Shown piece by piece: positions 35,757-46,600 of a stretch of DNA of 64,000 bases (within the stretch, counting starts at the first letter, position 1; each line of letters begins with the position of its first letter). The translations under genes and the position numbers were made by a program. This DNA comes from Pseudomonas canadensis (lineage in GTDB: Bacteria; Pseudomonadota; Gammaproteobacteria; Pseudomonadales; Pseudomonadaceae): positions 248,001 through 312,000 of the forward strand of contig NZ_AYTD01000011.1 in assembly GCF_000503215.1 (NCBI RefSeq), written 5' to 3'. The notes under the pieces are model-generated. The model was not told the origin of the DNA and did no database searches. It was given only the letters and a program-made list of their open reading frames with translations.

Positions 35757-38700
35757 ATGACGATTACGAATAGTTTATCGCGCACCTCGCTGTTGCCTCT
35801 CTCCACTCATACTGAGGCGCCTGTAACACAAGCACGCTCTGAAGCCAGACGCGCAGACGTACCCTCTCCGGCTGGCGATGAGTCGTCTCGTGCCCACGGC
35901 GATAGTTTACTGGCACAAAACTATGGCAAGGCGTTGAGCGGTTTTACAGGCGTCCCCGTCAACGACAATGCGATTATGGTTGATGTCCCGGCGCACTCCA
36001 CGTTCGGACAGTGGTGGAAGCAGCTGGGTGAAGCCGCTCAATCGCCCGACTTTATTGCATGGAGACGTGACAGCAGTGCAACTGGCACGATCAAAATACT
36101 GCCAACTGCCGGGCGAATCTATTTCCAAACGACAGCGCGTGGTACAGACATCGCCGGAAACGGGGACCCAGCGTGGGCCGCAGTCAGAGGCCCGCTGATG
36201 GAAGCCGGTAGGGCCGTCTCCAGCAGAAGCCTGCCCTTCAGCCCGCCACACCCAACGAACATCGATCGCGCACCGGCCTGGCTGGTTGGGCAGTTTTACT
36301 TCGAACAGGCGCTGCACTCACCTTCCGCTTTCCAGCAACGCGCAGCCGAGTTGGAGCGCGACAAATCCTTTTCGACGCTGGATCCCGTCGCGTTTTCCAA
36401 CGTCCACGAGCAACGCAGTGAAGACGCACTCAACCGCCAGAAAACCCTGCTGGGAAATATGCACGACCGGCACGAGGCCGCCAAGTGGCTGGAGAATCTG
36501 GGTGAAGAACTGAGGTCGGGCACGCGTGAAGCCTCCACCCTTTCCCAGTATTTGAATGGGACCCCTTTCGAGGCTCATCCCGACTCCTCATATACCCAAG
36601 ACTGGGGGCGCGCGGGAACTGGCTTGAATACCCTTAAAGATTTACTTGAGTACCATGGGATCAACCTCCCCGGGACTGCTCAAGAGGTGGAAAACCTCAA
36701 AATTTACCTGCTGACACCCACCCTCCACAGCCCGATCAATGGCAACTATGGTGGGGCCTTGTCCTGGCCTCAACCCCTTGATGCAGGCAGCCAGCGCCAA
36801 TTGTTGGCGTTTTTGCTGCACGGCAATGTGGGCGATCTGAACGTCGGGACCACCGGTGGAGTGCTGGAGGCATTGATGCAGGGTGTTGCCATAGATCCGT
36901 CCGAACTGCGCAAGCCGCGACAACTGATTGACCGGCTCATTCAGTCACCCAAGGGCCAGGCACTGGGCACTGCGATCCAGGCCAAGTTCGACACACTGTC
37001 AGTCAAAGGCAGTATCAACGACTGGTTATTGGCTGCCTTAAACGTGAACGTAGGGGATCTACTGACCCAGCGTGCCTTACCGCAAAAGCACATTTCGGGC
37101 TTTGACCTCGCTGGCCAGCAACTCAAAGGCAAGCCGTTATCGGGAACGCTCCAGCGAGTGGCCGACCACTTGTACTACCGCGTACGTGAGGCCTCATCTC
37201 CCGAGAGGGCACTGGTTCAAGCACATTTGCGATTGGCCTCGAAGGCGCCGGAGTTACTGGTGAAGGATATTCCGCCGACGCTCACCCACGGCTCTCCTGC
37301 CCACGTGAGCTTTAGCACGGCGGTGGCCCGTATCGAGGCGCAGGCGCCTGGTGCGACGGCGACGATGAGTTATGCGGACGTGATGATGTCGGGGGACATT
37401 GCGCCCGTCTCCGATGCCCAGCGCAAGATCGAATACGTCAGCCAGTACGAGGCGCTCAAGGAGTGGGGTCTTACTAACAGCATCGTCACAAGCGTCACGT
37501 CGCCTGCGGACATGGCAACAATCACCGATGCCTATAACGCGCAAGTAACCGAGTTGCGCGGTGCGTCCGAAGCACAACGCACGCTTGCACCTTCTTCCCG
37601 CAAGGAGCTTGCCCTGGCAGCGTTGCGCAAGGCACTGGGGGATGACGTGCGCCTGGAATTGAAATGCATAGTGCTCGACAAATACGACAGGGATCGAGAA
37701 GGCCCTTATTCGCTTCTGGACCTGTACATGGAAAACATGCTCCATAACCCGCCAAAAGCGCCGAATGTAAGGGGCAGGTCCAATGGGACCAACGCCTGGC
37801 GACTCGCCTCCTATACACCGCCGGCCAGAGGCCGTGGCCGCTCCGAGGCCAATACGCCAAACTTCACGATTGAGGATGTACTGAGTAAGACCAAGGACCT
37901 GAAGAACATAACCACAGAGTTTGCGACTCAATACAAAGCCTTTGGCCTTGCCTTGGACAAAAGCGTCGTCACCCAGGTCAAAAACTTGATTGCGCAGTTG
38001 CCCCTGGAAGATCGCAAGAATATTGAGTTGGGAAGTATTTCTGCTTTCAGCGAGATGAGAGGTCTGCAAGATATTGCACTTGTGGGCAACGAGCCTAAAG
38101 TACAACCGGTCAAGAAGGGCAAGCCTGTTCTGTTGAAAGTCATACGCGACGGAATCCCTCACACGTATGAACTCAATGTTCAGAAAAACACGCTCGAAAA
38201 GCGCCGGGACCTGGGTGATTTTCCATCCGGCATCCAGCCCGGCCCTGGTATTTACGACGGCGTGCCACTTAACGTCAATACGCCTTATCGTTCCATGGAA
38301 CCCATCGCCCTTTCCATTCGCGACGACTTGAGGCAAGAAACAGCGGATGGCGCAGGGCCATTGAATAGCTTCGCCAGCCTGAGAACAACGCTGATCGGCG
38401 TAACAGTTGCCAAACATACCAGCACATGGCGATCACTCGAAGCCCAGGCCCGTGGTCTCACGACGTTTGAGTCCGAAGTACCGTTCTACAAGAAACTGGG
38501 TGAGATCCTGCTTAACCTGATCCCGTTCAGGTCGGCTATCAACAACTTCATCAATGGCAATATCGGGGAAGGCATCATTGACTTGTCCCTCGATATATTT
38601 GGCGTACTGACAGTCGGGGCTGGCACGGCTGGTAAAGTGGCGAAAGTGGCATCCAGTGCCGCCTCTGCGGGAGGCAAGGCCTTACGGATAACAAAATCCG

Positions 38701-40532
38701 TCGGGCTGGGTGCGGTCAGCCTGGTGAACCCGCTTGACGGTACCGTGGATTTACTGCGAGCGGGTGGACGTGGTGTGGTGAGCGCCGGAAAACGCGTCAT
38801 CTCCGATGCGGCTCAAGACATCCGACAATTGAAAGGGTTGAACAACTACGATTTAGTGGCCGCAAGCAAACAATTTGATGCAGCTGCGGTGGGAACTTAC
38901 AAGGCAGGCGGGTCAGTTTCCAATGGCATTGCTGTGCTTCAGGATAATAAATGGTATGCCTTTGATACGGACTCCCTGCGTCCCTATGGCAAAGCACTGG
39001 ATGACTTCCAACCGTCTATTCGGGGCAACGCACGTGAGCTTGGCGCTTGGGAGACTACAGTTACGTCTCCATCAGCGGCATCTATCCAAGCGCGAAGAGA
39101 GTGGGGACGGTTGCTCGATACTCACCAAGGCGATGGGGTGCCCAGTGCAGCGTATAAGCGGGGGTACGATCAAGGCGATCCGCAACGTATTGAGGGCTAC
39201 ACCAACGGCATGAAATCAGAAGACGTCATAAAGCTGGCGATTCGTCCCGGCCGAACGGCAGAGGAAGTCGGTACGTTAGTCCGTCAGCAGGAAAGACTGG
39301 CCGTCCAGCATGGGTTCAAGGGCGCACAGATGTTCGACACGCATGTAAATTCCGTGGGCGGCACGTTTACCCCAGTTCCTCAAACGCTTTACCTTAGCCA
39401 AACCAACCCGCTTTCCCAGGGGCAATGTGCAGGCCTTTCACGGGCCTTTGCGTCCGCCAAGGCAGAGGGTAAAGAGCGGATCTTTCTTGACAATGTATAT
39501 GCCGCAGCTGCAAAGCCCACAGAAGAAGCATCGAGAACATTCAAGCGCTCGTTGGCTCGACTACAACAATCCGTGGGCCACCCGGATACGATCCACATCG
39601 GCAAGGCACCCCACCAAGTATCCTATCAAGACATGGTGAAAGATTTGGCGCGCGCCGACGGTAACAAGACCTTTATGATCGAGACACCTGACCACGCAAT
39701 GCTGGCGGGTGTGACGTCGGATGGCACAAATAAAACATTCTTTTTTTACGATCCCAACTATGGCGTTGCCGAGTTCTCGAGCGAAAAGATGATGCGTCGC
39801 GGCTTGGATAGAATATTCAATGACAAGAAACTTCCGGCGCCCTATAAAACGCACAGCGCCGATCGCAACACGCTTGAATTCAAGATCAGTGAGTTCGAGG
39901 CGTCGTGGATGAGCGCCGCAACCTTTGACACCCGTAACGTCAAAGGGCTTTATGACAAGCGCATTACTGTGCTGAAACCGACCGGCACCACGGATGGAAT
40001 CCCGACAAGGGAGGCGGCGATTACGAAGCCCCAAGGCGACACTCCCCCCGCCGCCACCTTCCACGAAGTCCACATGTCGGACTATATAAATGTCACCGCC
40101 ACAGATTCCACCTCGATAATTCGCACTAGGGGGATCAGTGATTGCACGGCCATTGCCGTACTTACCGACCTTAAAGAGGGGATCTACGGCAAGCGCACAT
40201 TGATGCACTTTCAAGGCGGCGTTCCAAGTACCGAACAATATCGTGTACTCAAAGAGCTGGATGCATCCTTGGCGGGTGGCGGAAAAGTGATTTTCGTGGG
40301 AGGCGATCTAAGCAGGTCCACCTCCGGGCTGGGCAGTGCGCTAGGGCAAAGCCATAACGGTGAGACTGTGTTACTGAACATCATGAAGCGACAACCCGCC
40401 TCCGCCACGATCGCCACCGCCTCCGGCATTGATGTCAAGCCAGATGGGACGTTTGACCTGATCGAAGGCGGGCATGTGCCTCAGGTGCTTGATTCTCGCG
40501 CCAAGGCTGAAGTGTTTGACCGCGCGGACTGA
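35757..40532 (+). CDS. Giant toxin-like protein with YopT-type Cys protease and second Cys/His domain
   Basis: 1591 residues with no Sec signal; the N-terminus is Ser/Thr/Pro-rich as in type III-like or other non-Sec effectors. Residues 1-900 are helical and not recognised beyond resemblance to large Pseudomonas toxin N-domains. Residues about 906-1010 (LGEILLNLIPFRSAINNFI, DIFGVLTVGAGTAGKVAKVA) form a hydrophobic, Gly/Ala-rich segment, possibly a membrane-translocation element. A C58-like papain-fold triad follows: Cys1224 in QGQCAGLSRAF, His1313 in TPDHAMLAG, Asp1332 in FFYDPNYGV. Near the end Cys1463 (GISDCTAIAV) and His1484 (TLMHFQGG) resemble CheD/CNF1-type deamidases. A+T content is higher than in the flanking genes. 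No immunity or secretion gene adjoins it. Confidence 0.75.
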   Translation: MTITNSLSRTSLLPLSTHTEAPVTQARSEARRADVPSPAGDESSRAHGDSLLAQNYGKALSGFTGVPVNDNAIMVDVPAHSTFGQWWKQLGEAAQSPDFIAWRRDSSATGTIKILPTAGRIYFQTTARGTDIAGNGDPAWAAVRGPLMEAGRAVSSRSLPFSPPHPTNIDRAPAWLVGQFYFEQALHSPSAFQQRAAELERDKSFSTLDPVAFSNVHEQRSEDALNRQKTLLGNMHDRHEAAKWLENLGEELRSGTREASTLSQYLNGTPFEAHPDSSYTQDWGRAGTGLNTLKDLLEYHGINLPGTAQEVENLKIYLLTPTLHSPINGNYGGALSWPQPLDAGSQRQLLAFLLHGNVGDLNVGTTGGVLEALMQGVAIDPSELRKPRQLIDRLIQSPKGQALGTAIQAKFDTLSVKGSINDWLLAALNVNVGDLLTQRALPQKHISGFDLAGQQLKGKPLSGTLQRVADHLYYRVREASSPERALVQAHLRLASKAPELLVKDIPPTLTHGSPAHVSFSTAVARIEAQAPGATATMSYADVMMSGDIAPVSDAQRKIEYVSQYEALKEWGLTNSIVTSVTSPADMATITDAYNAQVTELRGASEAQRTLAPSSRKELALAALRKALGDDVRLELKCIVLDKYDRDREGPYSLLDLYMENMLHNPPKAPNVRGRSNGTNAWRLASYTPPARGRGRSEANTPNFTIEDVLSKTKDLKNITTEFATQYKAFGLALDKSVVTQVKNLIAQLPLEDRKNIELGSISAFSEMRGLQDIALVGNEPKVQPVKKGKPVLLKVIRDGIPHTYELNVQKNTLEKRRDLGDFPSGIQPGPGIYDGVPLNVNTPYRSMEPIALSIRDDLRQETADGAGPLNSFASLRTTLIGVTVAKHTSTWRSLEAQARGLTTFESEVPFYKKLGEILLNLIPFRSAINNFINGNIGEGIIDLSLDIFGVLTVGAGTAGKVAKVASSAASAGGKALRITKSVGLGAVSLVNPLDGTVDLLRAGGRGVVSAGKRVISDAAQDIRQLKGLNNYDLVAASKQFDAAAVGTYKAGGSVSNGIAVLQDNKWYAFDTDSLRPYGKALDDFQPSIRGNARELGAWETTVTSPSAASIQARREWGRLLDTHQGDGVPSAAYKRGYDQGDPQRIEGYTNGMKSEDVIKLAIRPGRTAEEVGTLVRQQERLAVQHGFKGAQMFDTHVNSVGGTFTPVPQTLYLSQTNPLSQGQCAGLSRAFASAKAEGKERIFLDNVYAAAAKPTEEASRTFKRSLARLQQSVGHPDTIHIGKAPHQVSYQDMVKDLARADGNKTFMIETPDHAMLAGVTSDGTNKTFFFYDPNYGVAEFSSEKMMRRGLDRIFNDKKLPAPYKTHSADRNTLEFKISEFEASWMSAATFDTRNVKGLYDKRITVLKPTGTTDGIPTREAAITKPQGDTPPAATFHEVHMSDYINVTATDSTSIIRTRGISDCTAIAVLTDLKEGIYGKRTLMHFQGGVPSTEQYRVLKELDASLAGGGKVIFVGGDLSRSTSGLGSALGQSHNGETVLLNIMKRQPASATIATASGIDVKPDGTFDLIEGGHVPQVLDSRAKAEVFDRAD

Positions 40533-40557
40533 GTCCATTGATTGACACAAGGACGTG

Positions 40558-40935
40558 TCACGCCAACAACCGCTGTATATGCTCCTGCAACGTATCCAGG
40601 TCAAACGGCTTGGCCAGGATAGGCGCGTTGCGCGTGATCGGGCTGTTGCAGTCGAGGATTTCCTGCGGGTAACCGCTGATGAAAATAACCTTCAATTCCG
40701 GTCGCAACTTGATCGCCGGCTCGGCAATCTGCACGCCGGAAATCCCGCCCGGCAAACGGTAGTCCGTCACCATCAAATCCAGGTGCGGCTTGGTCGCCAG
40801 GATTTCAAAGGCTTGCTCCCCATTGATCGCCTTCAATACCCGATAGCCCAGGCCAGCCAGGTATTCACCCAGCACAAACATAATGGATTCGTCGTCCTCG
40901 ACGATCAGTACGACATCTTGTGCATCTTCACTCAT
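40558..40935 (-). CDS. Single-domain response regulator
   Basis: 125-residue CheY-like receiver with no output domain: acidic pair in VLIVEDDES, phospho-Asp in LMVTDYRLPGG, Thr/Ser in VIFISGYP and Lys in ILAKPFDLDTL. Single-domain receivers of this type usually relay phosphate between hybrid kinases or bind a target. It ends 25 bp from the convergent toxin gene and lies 78 bp downstream of the receiver-kinase, probably as the distal gene of the minus-strand sensory operon. A short inverted repeat (TGACAC...GTGTCA, 40543-40560) overlaps its stop codon. Confidence 0.92.
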   Translation of the reverse strand: MSEDAQDVVLIVEDDESIMFVLGEYLAGLGYRVLKAINGEQAFEILATKPHLDLMVTDYRLPGGISGVQIAEPAIKLRPELKVIFISGYPQEILDCNSPITRNAPILAKPFDLDTLQEHIQRLLA

Positions 40936-41013
40936 GGGAGGCCTTAGTCCGGTCAGTTGCTGCAGTTACGACCATGGGGTCACGCAGAGGTTGCGTCGAG
41001 GTGACGATTGAAT

Positions 41014-42207
41014 TCATGCCGCGGCCTGCAACGGCAGGCATACCCGGAACAAGGCGCCCTCGCCTATCTGGCTCTCGACCTCGATGGTGCCACCATGGGC
41101 TGCAACGATCTGCTCGGAAATGAACAGCCCGAGGCCCAGGCCCGCAGCCACTTGGCTGGCGGACACGCGCTCAAACTGTTGGAAAATACGCTTCTGGTTT
41201 TCTTCGCTGATGCCGATCCCATGGTCGCGCACCTCTACCCGCGCCTCGCCATGCTCTCTGTACACGCGCACCTCCACCGGGCTCTTGGCCCCGTAGCGCA
41301 GGGCGTTGGTCAGCAGGTTGGTCACTACCTGTTCGATACGGAACTCATCCCAGTTGCCTTCCACCGGGCCGTCGGCAACCAGTATCATGGAAGAATCCGC
41401 TGCGGCGACCTGGGGGGCGAAGTTCTCCACCAGATTGCTCACCAATTGGGTCAGGTCGAAGTGGGCCGGACGTATTGACAGCTTGCCGGTGCGGATGCGC
41501 GAGACATCGAGCATGTCTTCGATCAGGCGGATCAGGCTCTGGATCTGGCGCTCATCGCGGTCGACCATGGCGTGCATCTTGTCCAGGGTGAACGCGGCGG
41601 CATTGTCACGGGCCAGGTGCATCTTGCGCAACTGGGTCTCGAGGATCAGGCCGTTGAGGGGCGTACGCACTTCGTGGGCGACGATCGACATGAAGTCGTC
41701 ACGCATGCGCACGGCCTGCTCCAGCTCGGCCTGGGTCGCCTGCAGGCGCGTCAGCAGCAGTTCCTGCTCGCGACGGCTGCGCTCCAGGGCCTCGACCTGT
41801 TGCTTCATGGCCTTGCTTTGGCGGAACAGGTCGACGAACACGTTGACCTTGCTCTTCACCGCGTGAATATCCAGCGGCTTGTGCAGGAAATCCACGGCGC
41901 CGCTCTCGTAACCCTTGAACGCGTAATTGAGTTCGCGGCCGGCCGCGCTGACAAACACGATCGGGATGTTCTTGGTTTTCTCGGTACCGCGCATCAATTC
42001 GGCCAGCTCGAAACCATTCATGCCGGGCATCTGCACATCGAGAATCGCCATGGCGAACTCATGCTCCAGCAACAGGGACAAGGCCTCGTCGGCACTCAAT
42101 GCCTTGAACACATGGCGGTCCTCGCGCTTGATCAGCGCTTCAAGGGCCAGCAGGTTTTCCGGCAGATCGTCGACGATCAGCAGTTTGGCCTGGACAGTAC
42201 TTAACAT
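41014..42207 (-). CDS. Receiver-histidine kinase
   Basis: 397 residues: an N-terminal receiver (LLIVDDLPENLLALEALI, phospho-Asp in AILDVQMPGMNG, Lys in FLHKPLD), a short coiled coil (about 130-165), HisKA with SIVAHEVRTPLNGLI, and an ATPase domain (NLLTNALRYGAKSPVEV, DHGIGISEENQKRIFQ, GLGLGLFISEQIV). It is soluble. The REC-first arrangement suggests it is switched by an upstream kinase, probably the large CHASE3 hybrid of the same operon. Its start lies within the last 7 bases of cheB. Confidence 0.92.
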   Translation of the reverse strand: MLSTVQAKLLIVDDLPENLLALEALIKREDRHVFKALSADEALSLLLEHEFAMAILDVQMPGMNGFELAELMRGTEKTKNIPIVFVSAAGRELNYAFKGYESGAVDFLHKPLDIHAVKSKVNVFVDLFRQSKAMKQQVEALERSRREQELLLTRLQATQAELEQAVRMRDDFMSIVAHEVRTPLNGLILETQLRKMHLARDNAAAFTLDKMHAMVDRDERQIQSLIRLIEDMLDVSRIRTGKLSIRPAHFDLTQLVSNLVENFAPQVAAADSSMILVADGPVEGNWDEFRIEQVVTNLLTNALRYGAKSPVEVRVYREHGEARVEVRDHGIGISEENQKRIFQQFERVSASQVAAGLGLGLFISEQIVAAHGGTIEVESQIGEGALFRVCLPLQAAA

Positions 42208-42806
42208 GGGGAATATTCCAGGGAAGCCAGCAATGAGCCAATGTGGCTCAGCGTCAGAATGTGGTCGGGTGTGTGGAGCGCCAGGGCTGCAAGGGGCATG
42301 ACGGCAACGCGTGCTTCTGTGGGCTCTTGCACCACAGTGGTTCCACCTTGTTGCTTGACATGGGCCAAGCCGCGCGCGCCGTCCTGGTTGGCGCCGGTCA
42401 ACAGAATGGCAAGCAAGCCCGTGCCATAGGCATCGGCGGCGGATTCAAAGAGGTAATCAATCGCCGGCCGCGAGTGGTGCACGCGGTCTTCCTGGCTCAA
42501 GGACAGGCTGCGGTCATGCTCGACCGAAAGGTGATAGCCAGGGCCGGCAAAATACAGGGTGCCCGGCTTGATCACTTCCTTGTCACGGGCTTCCACCACG
42601 GGCATGGCGACGCGGCGGTCGAACACTTCAGCCAGTTGGCTGCGACGCTCGTCCGGCAAGTGCAGCACGGTGATGATCGGCAAGCCGAAATCGGCAGGCA
42701 GCTCGGCGAAAATCGTCAGCAACGCCTCCACGCCACCGGCGGAGGCGCCGATGACGATCGCTTCTATGCCCCGGACCGATGCCGGGCTGGCAGCCGCTTG
42801 ATTCAT
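42201..42806 (-). CDS. cheB: CheB-type protein-glutamate methylesterase without receiver
   Basis: 201 residues, only the catalytic domain. Ser-His-Asp triad: Ser in VIGASAGGVEALL, His in ITVLHLPDERRSQ, Asp in LLTGANQDGARGL. Classical CheB has an N-terminal receiver of about 130 residues; here it is absent, so activity is not gated by phosphorylation in the usual way. The ATG at 42806 overlaps the cheR stop (ATGA); the frame opens further upstream but inside cheR. Together with CheR it would set methylation of a receptor or of the kinase coiled coil. Confidence 0.9.
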   Translation of the reverse strand: MNQAAASPASVRGIEAIVIGASAGGVEALLTIFAELPADFGLPIITVLHLPDERRSQLAEVFDRRVAMPVVEARDKEVIKPGTLYFAGPGYHLSVEHDRSLSLSQEDRVHHSRPAIDYLFESAADAYGTGLLAILLTGANQDGARGLAHVKQQGGTTVVQEPTEARVAVMPLAALALHTPDHILTLSHIGSLLASLEYSPC

Positions 42807-43633
42807 AGTTTGCGGTAGATCCGTTCCTGTTTGACCAAGGGTTCGAACTGTTTGCCGTAGGCGGAGAAATCCAGGGTCTCCTTGCTGCCCAGCACCAGGA
42901 AGCCGCGATGGCACAGCGACTCATGGAACAATCCAAACGCGCGATCCTGCAATTTTTTATTGAAATAAATCAGTACGTTACGGCACGAAATTAATTGAGT
43001 TTCTGAGAATACACTGTCGGTCGCCAAGCTGTGATCGGCAAAGGTGACATTTTCGCGCAGCGTTTTATCGAATATCGCGTAATCGTAAGCCGCGGTGTAG
43101 TAGTCGGCAAATGAACGTTGTCCACCGGCCTGCTGATAGTTGGCGGTGTAGGCGCGTACGTTCTCCAGGGAAAAAATACCCTGCTTGGCCTTGTCCAGGG
43201 ACGCCGGGTTGATGTCGGTGGCGTAGATGATCGTACGCTCCAGCAAACCCTCCTCGCGCAGCAGGATGGCCATGGAGTACACCTCCTCGCCCGTGCTGCA
43301 GCCGGCAATCCAGATCTTGATCGACGGGTAAGTCTTGAGCAGCGGTACCACTTCCTGACGGATCGCCAGGAAGTGCGACGGGTCACGGAACATCTCGCTC
43401 ACCGGAATCGTCAGGAACTGCAGCAACTGCATGAACGCCGCCGGGTCGTGCAGCACACGCTCCTGCAAGGCGGAAATGGTCGCACAATCGAACTGGCGCA
43501 AGGCATGGGCCACGCGCCGCTTCACCGACGCCCCGGAGTAATCGCGGAAGTCGTAGCTGTACTTGAGGTAAATCGCCTCGATCAACAGGCGCAGCTCAAT
43601 GTCGCTGCTTTTTTCCAAGAAACTTCGCTCCAC
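42803..43633 (-). CDS. cheR: CheR-type protein-glutamate methyltransferase
   Basis: 276 residues of standard CheR length: an N-terminal helical domain (LLIEAIYLKYSYDFRDYSGASVKRRV cut at RVAHAL), then a SAM-binding domain (IKIWIAGCSTGEEVYSMAILL), IYATDINPASLDKAK and ISCRNVLIYFNKKLQDRAF. It begins with GTG directly after the stop of the large hybrid kinase and overlaps cheB. Linkage of cheR-cheB to kinases rather than to cheA or a chemoreceptor points to a non-flagellar signalling system. Confidence 0.92.
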   Translation of the reverse strand: MERSFLEKSSDIELRLLIEAIYLKYSYDFRDYSGASVKRRVAHALRQFDCATISALQERVLHDPAAFMQLLQFLTIPVSEMFRDPSHFLAIRQEVVPLLKTYPSIKIWIAGCSTGEEVYSMAILLREEGLLERTIIYATDINPASLDKAKQGIFSLENVRAYTANYQQAGGQRSFADYYTAAYDYAIFDKTLRENVTFADHSLATDSVFSETQLISCRNVLIYFNKKLQDRAFGLFHESLCHRGFLVLGSKETLDFSAYGKQFEPLVKQERIYRKL

Positions 43634-46600
43634 TTAAATGCGTTCCATCTTCGGTAGCCAGACGCGAATCAGTGAGAACAGACGGTCCAGATCAATCGGC
43701 TTGGCCAGGTAATCATTGGAACCGGCCGCGAGACAGCGCTCCTGATCGTCCTTCATGGCCTTGGCCGTCACGGCGATGATCGGCAGCTTCTTCCAGCGTG
43801 GGTCCTGGCGGATCAAGGCGGTGGCCTCGTAACCGTCCATTTCCGGCATCATCACGTCCATCAGCACCAGGTCGATATCCTCGACTTCATTGAGTTTGTC
43901 GATGGCTTCACGGCCATTACGCCCGATCACCACCACTGCACCTTTGTGCTCCAAGGCGCTGGTCAGGGCGAAGATGTTGCGCACATCGTCGTCCACCAGC
44001 AGGATTTTACGCCCCTCAAAGACCTTATCGCGGCTGCGGGCGGTCTTGAGCATCTTCTGGCGGTCATGGGACAGCTGGGATTCGACTTTGTGCAGAAAGA
44101 GTGTCACTTCATCCAGCAAGCGCTCCGGCGAACGTGCACCTTTGATGATGATCGAGCGCGAATACTTGCGCAGCTCAGCCTCTTCATCGCGGGTCAGGTT
44201 GCGCCCGGTGTAGACGATCACGGGTGGGAATGAGCAGATGTCCTCGGTCGCCATGCGCTTGAGCAGCTCGTTGCCAAGCATGTCTGGCAGCTTGAGGTCG
44301 ATGATCATGCAGTCGTAGATATTCGTGCGCAGCAGGTCCAAGGCAGCCTGGGCGTAGCCCACGTCGGTGATCTCGATGTCATCGTCGCCGATCAGGCGCG
44401 CAATGCTGTCGCGTTGCAGGTCATCGTCCTCAACCAGAAGCACGCGCTTGACCTTCTGGGTCAGCTTGGCTTCCAGGCGCGCGAACACGTCCTTGAGCTC
44501 TTCGCGAGTGGTCGGCTTGACCGCATAGCCGATGGCGCCCATGTGCATGGCGGCTTCGACGCGGTCTTCCACGGAAATCACGTGCACCGGGATATGCCGG
44601 GTGCTGGCATGTTCTTTCAGGCGTTGCAGCACGGTCAGCCCGGAATGGTCCGGCAGGCGCATGTCCAGCAGGATCGCATCGGGTACGTATTCCTCGGCCA
44701 GGCTGTAGCCTTCGTCCGCGCCGTGGGCCACCAGGCAGTTGTAGCCCAGCTCATGGGCCAGGTCGAAGAGGATACGGGCGAAGTTCGGCTCGTCTTCCAC
44801 CACCAGGATGCAGCGCGTGGTGAACGGCGCCTTGTCGCGGTCGTCGGCAAAGCGCGGGATCAGCTTGGCGTCGGCCACTGGCATCGGGGACACCTTCACG
44901 GGTGTCGGCGCAGGCGTCACCACCACTTGGCGCGGTTGTTCGATGGGGGCAGCGTCTTCTTCGCGCTCGACATACTGTTCCGGCAGGATCAGCGTGAAAA
45001 TGCTGCCCTTGCCCGGCTCGCTGGTCACGCTGATGTAGCCTCCCAGCAAGGTCGCCAGGTCGCGGGAAATCGACAGGCCCAGGCCGGTGCCACCGTAGCG
45101 ACGGTTGGTGGTGCCATCCGCCTGACGGAAGGCTTCGAAGATGCTTTCCTGCTGATCCGGCGCAATGCCAATGCCGGAATCGCGCACGGCAAAGGCAATG
45201 CCCTCCCCCGGTGCGCGGGACACTGACAGGCTGACCTCGCCCTGTTCGGTGAATTTGACCGCGTTGGACAGCAGGTTCTTGAGGATCTGCTCCAGGCGCT
45301 GGCGATCCGTGAACAACATGCCCGGCGCGCCTTCCTGCACCTCCACCTGGAAGGCCAGTTTGCGATCGGCCGCCAGCGGCTCGAACATGCCACGCAGGCC
45401 GTCGACAAGGCGTGCAACGCTGGAATTCTCCGGTCGCATTTCCAGCTTGCCGGCCTCAACCTTGGAGATGTCGAGGATGTCGTTGATCAGGTTGAGCAGG
45501 TCATTACCGGCGGAGTAGATCGACTCGGCGAACTTGACCTGTTCAGCGCTGAGGTTTTCCTGGGGGTTCTCGGCCAGCAGCTTGGCCAGGATCAGCGAGC
45601 TGTTCAGCGGTGTACGCAGCTCGTGGGACATGTTGGCGAGGAATTCGGACTTGTACTTGCTGGAACGCTGCAGTTCTTCAGCGCGATCTTCCAGCTCAAG
45701 TTGAGCCTGGTTCAGTTCAACGTTCTTGCGGTCCATGGCGTCACGTTGTTCGGCCAGGGTTTCGGTCTGCTCGGCCAACTGCTCGTTGGTCTGCTCCAGC
45801 TCCGCCTGCTGGGTTTCCAGGTGGGCCTGGGATTCCTTGAGGATGCGTGACTGTTCTTCCAGCTCTTCGTTGGCGGTCTTGAGCTCTTCCTGCTGCACTT
45901 GCAGCTCTTCGTTGAGCTGCTGTGTCTCGGCCAGCACTTCCTGCAAGCGCTGGCGATAGCGGGCGGCTTCGATGGAGGTGCCGATATTGCCGGAAATCAG
46001 CTCCAGGAGCTCGACGTCGCGCTCTTCCAGAGGGCGCAGGAACCCCAGCTCAAGCACTCCGTTGACCCGCTCGTCATTGTTGGTCGGCACCACCAGTACA
46101 CTGCGGGTAGCGCTTTCACCCAGGCCGGAGCTGACTTTGAAGTAATCCACCGGAACGTCATCCAGGCGAATCAGGCGACCCAGGTTGGCGGACTGCCCAA
46201 CGATGCCCTCGTCGCTGTAGATCGACTGTTCCTGCTGCTCCTGCTCGCGGGAGAAACCATAGGTGGCCACGCGCTTGAGGCCGCCATGTTCTTCACGCAC
46301 GTACAGCGCGGCGACGACCGAGCCCATGTACTGGGCAAAGAATTGCAGGATATTGCGGCCCAGCATGTTCAGGGTGAGCTGGCCGAGCACCTGCTCGGCC
46401 AGTTCGGTCTGGCCATTGCGCAGCCAGGCTTGTTGTTCCAGGCGCCGCGCAATCTTCTGTTGTGACGCGAGGTTATCGCTGTAACTCTCTGATAGTGAGA
46501 TTAAATTCTTGCGTCCGATGTAGGCCAGAAAACCACTCAACCCCAGTACGAACGCCAAGTACAAGGTGACACTGATCACCGTGGTACGGGTAACCTCTTC

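Noticed and set aside
35757..36060. Type III secretion signal and hrp box for the toxin
   Set aside because: The Ser/Thr-rich start is only suggestive, and I found no hrp-box promoter or secretion genes nearby.
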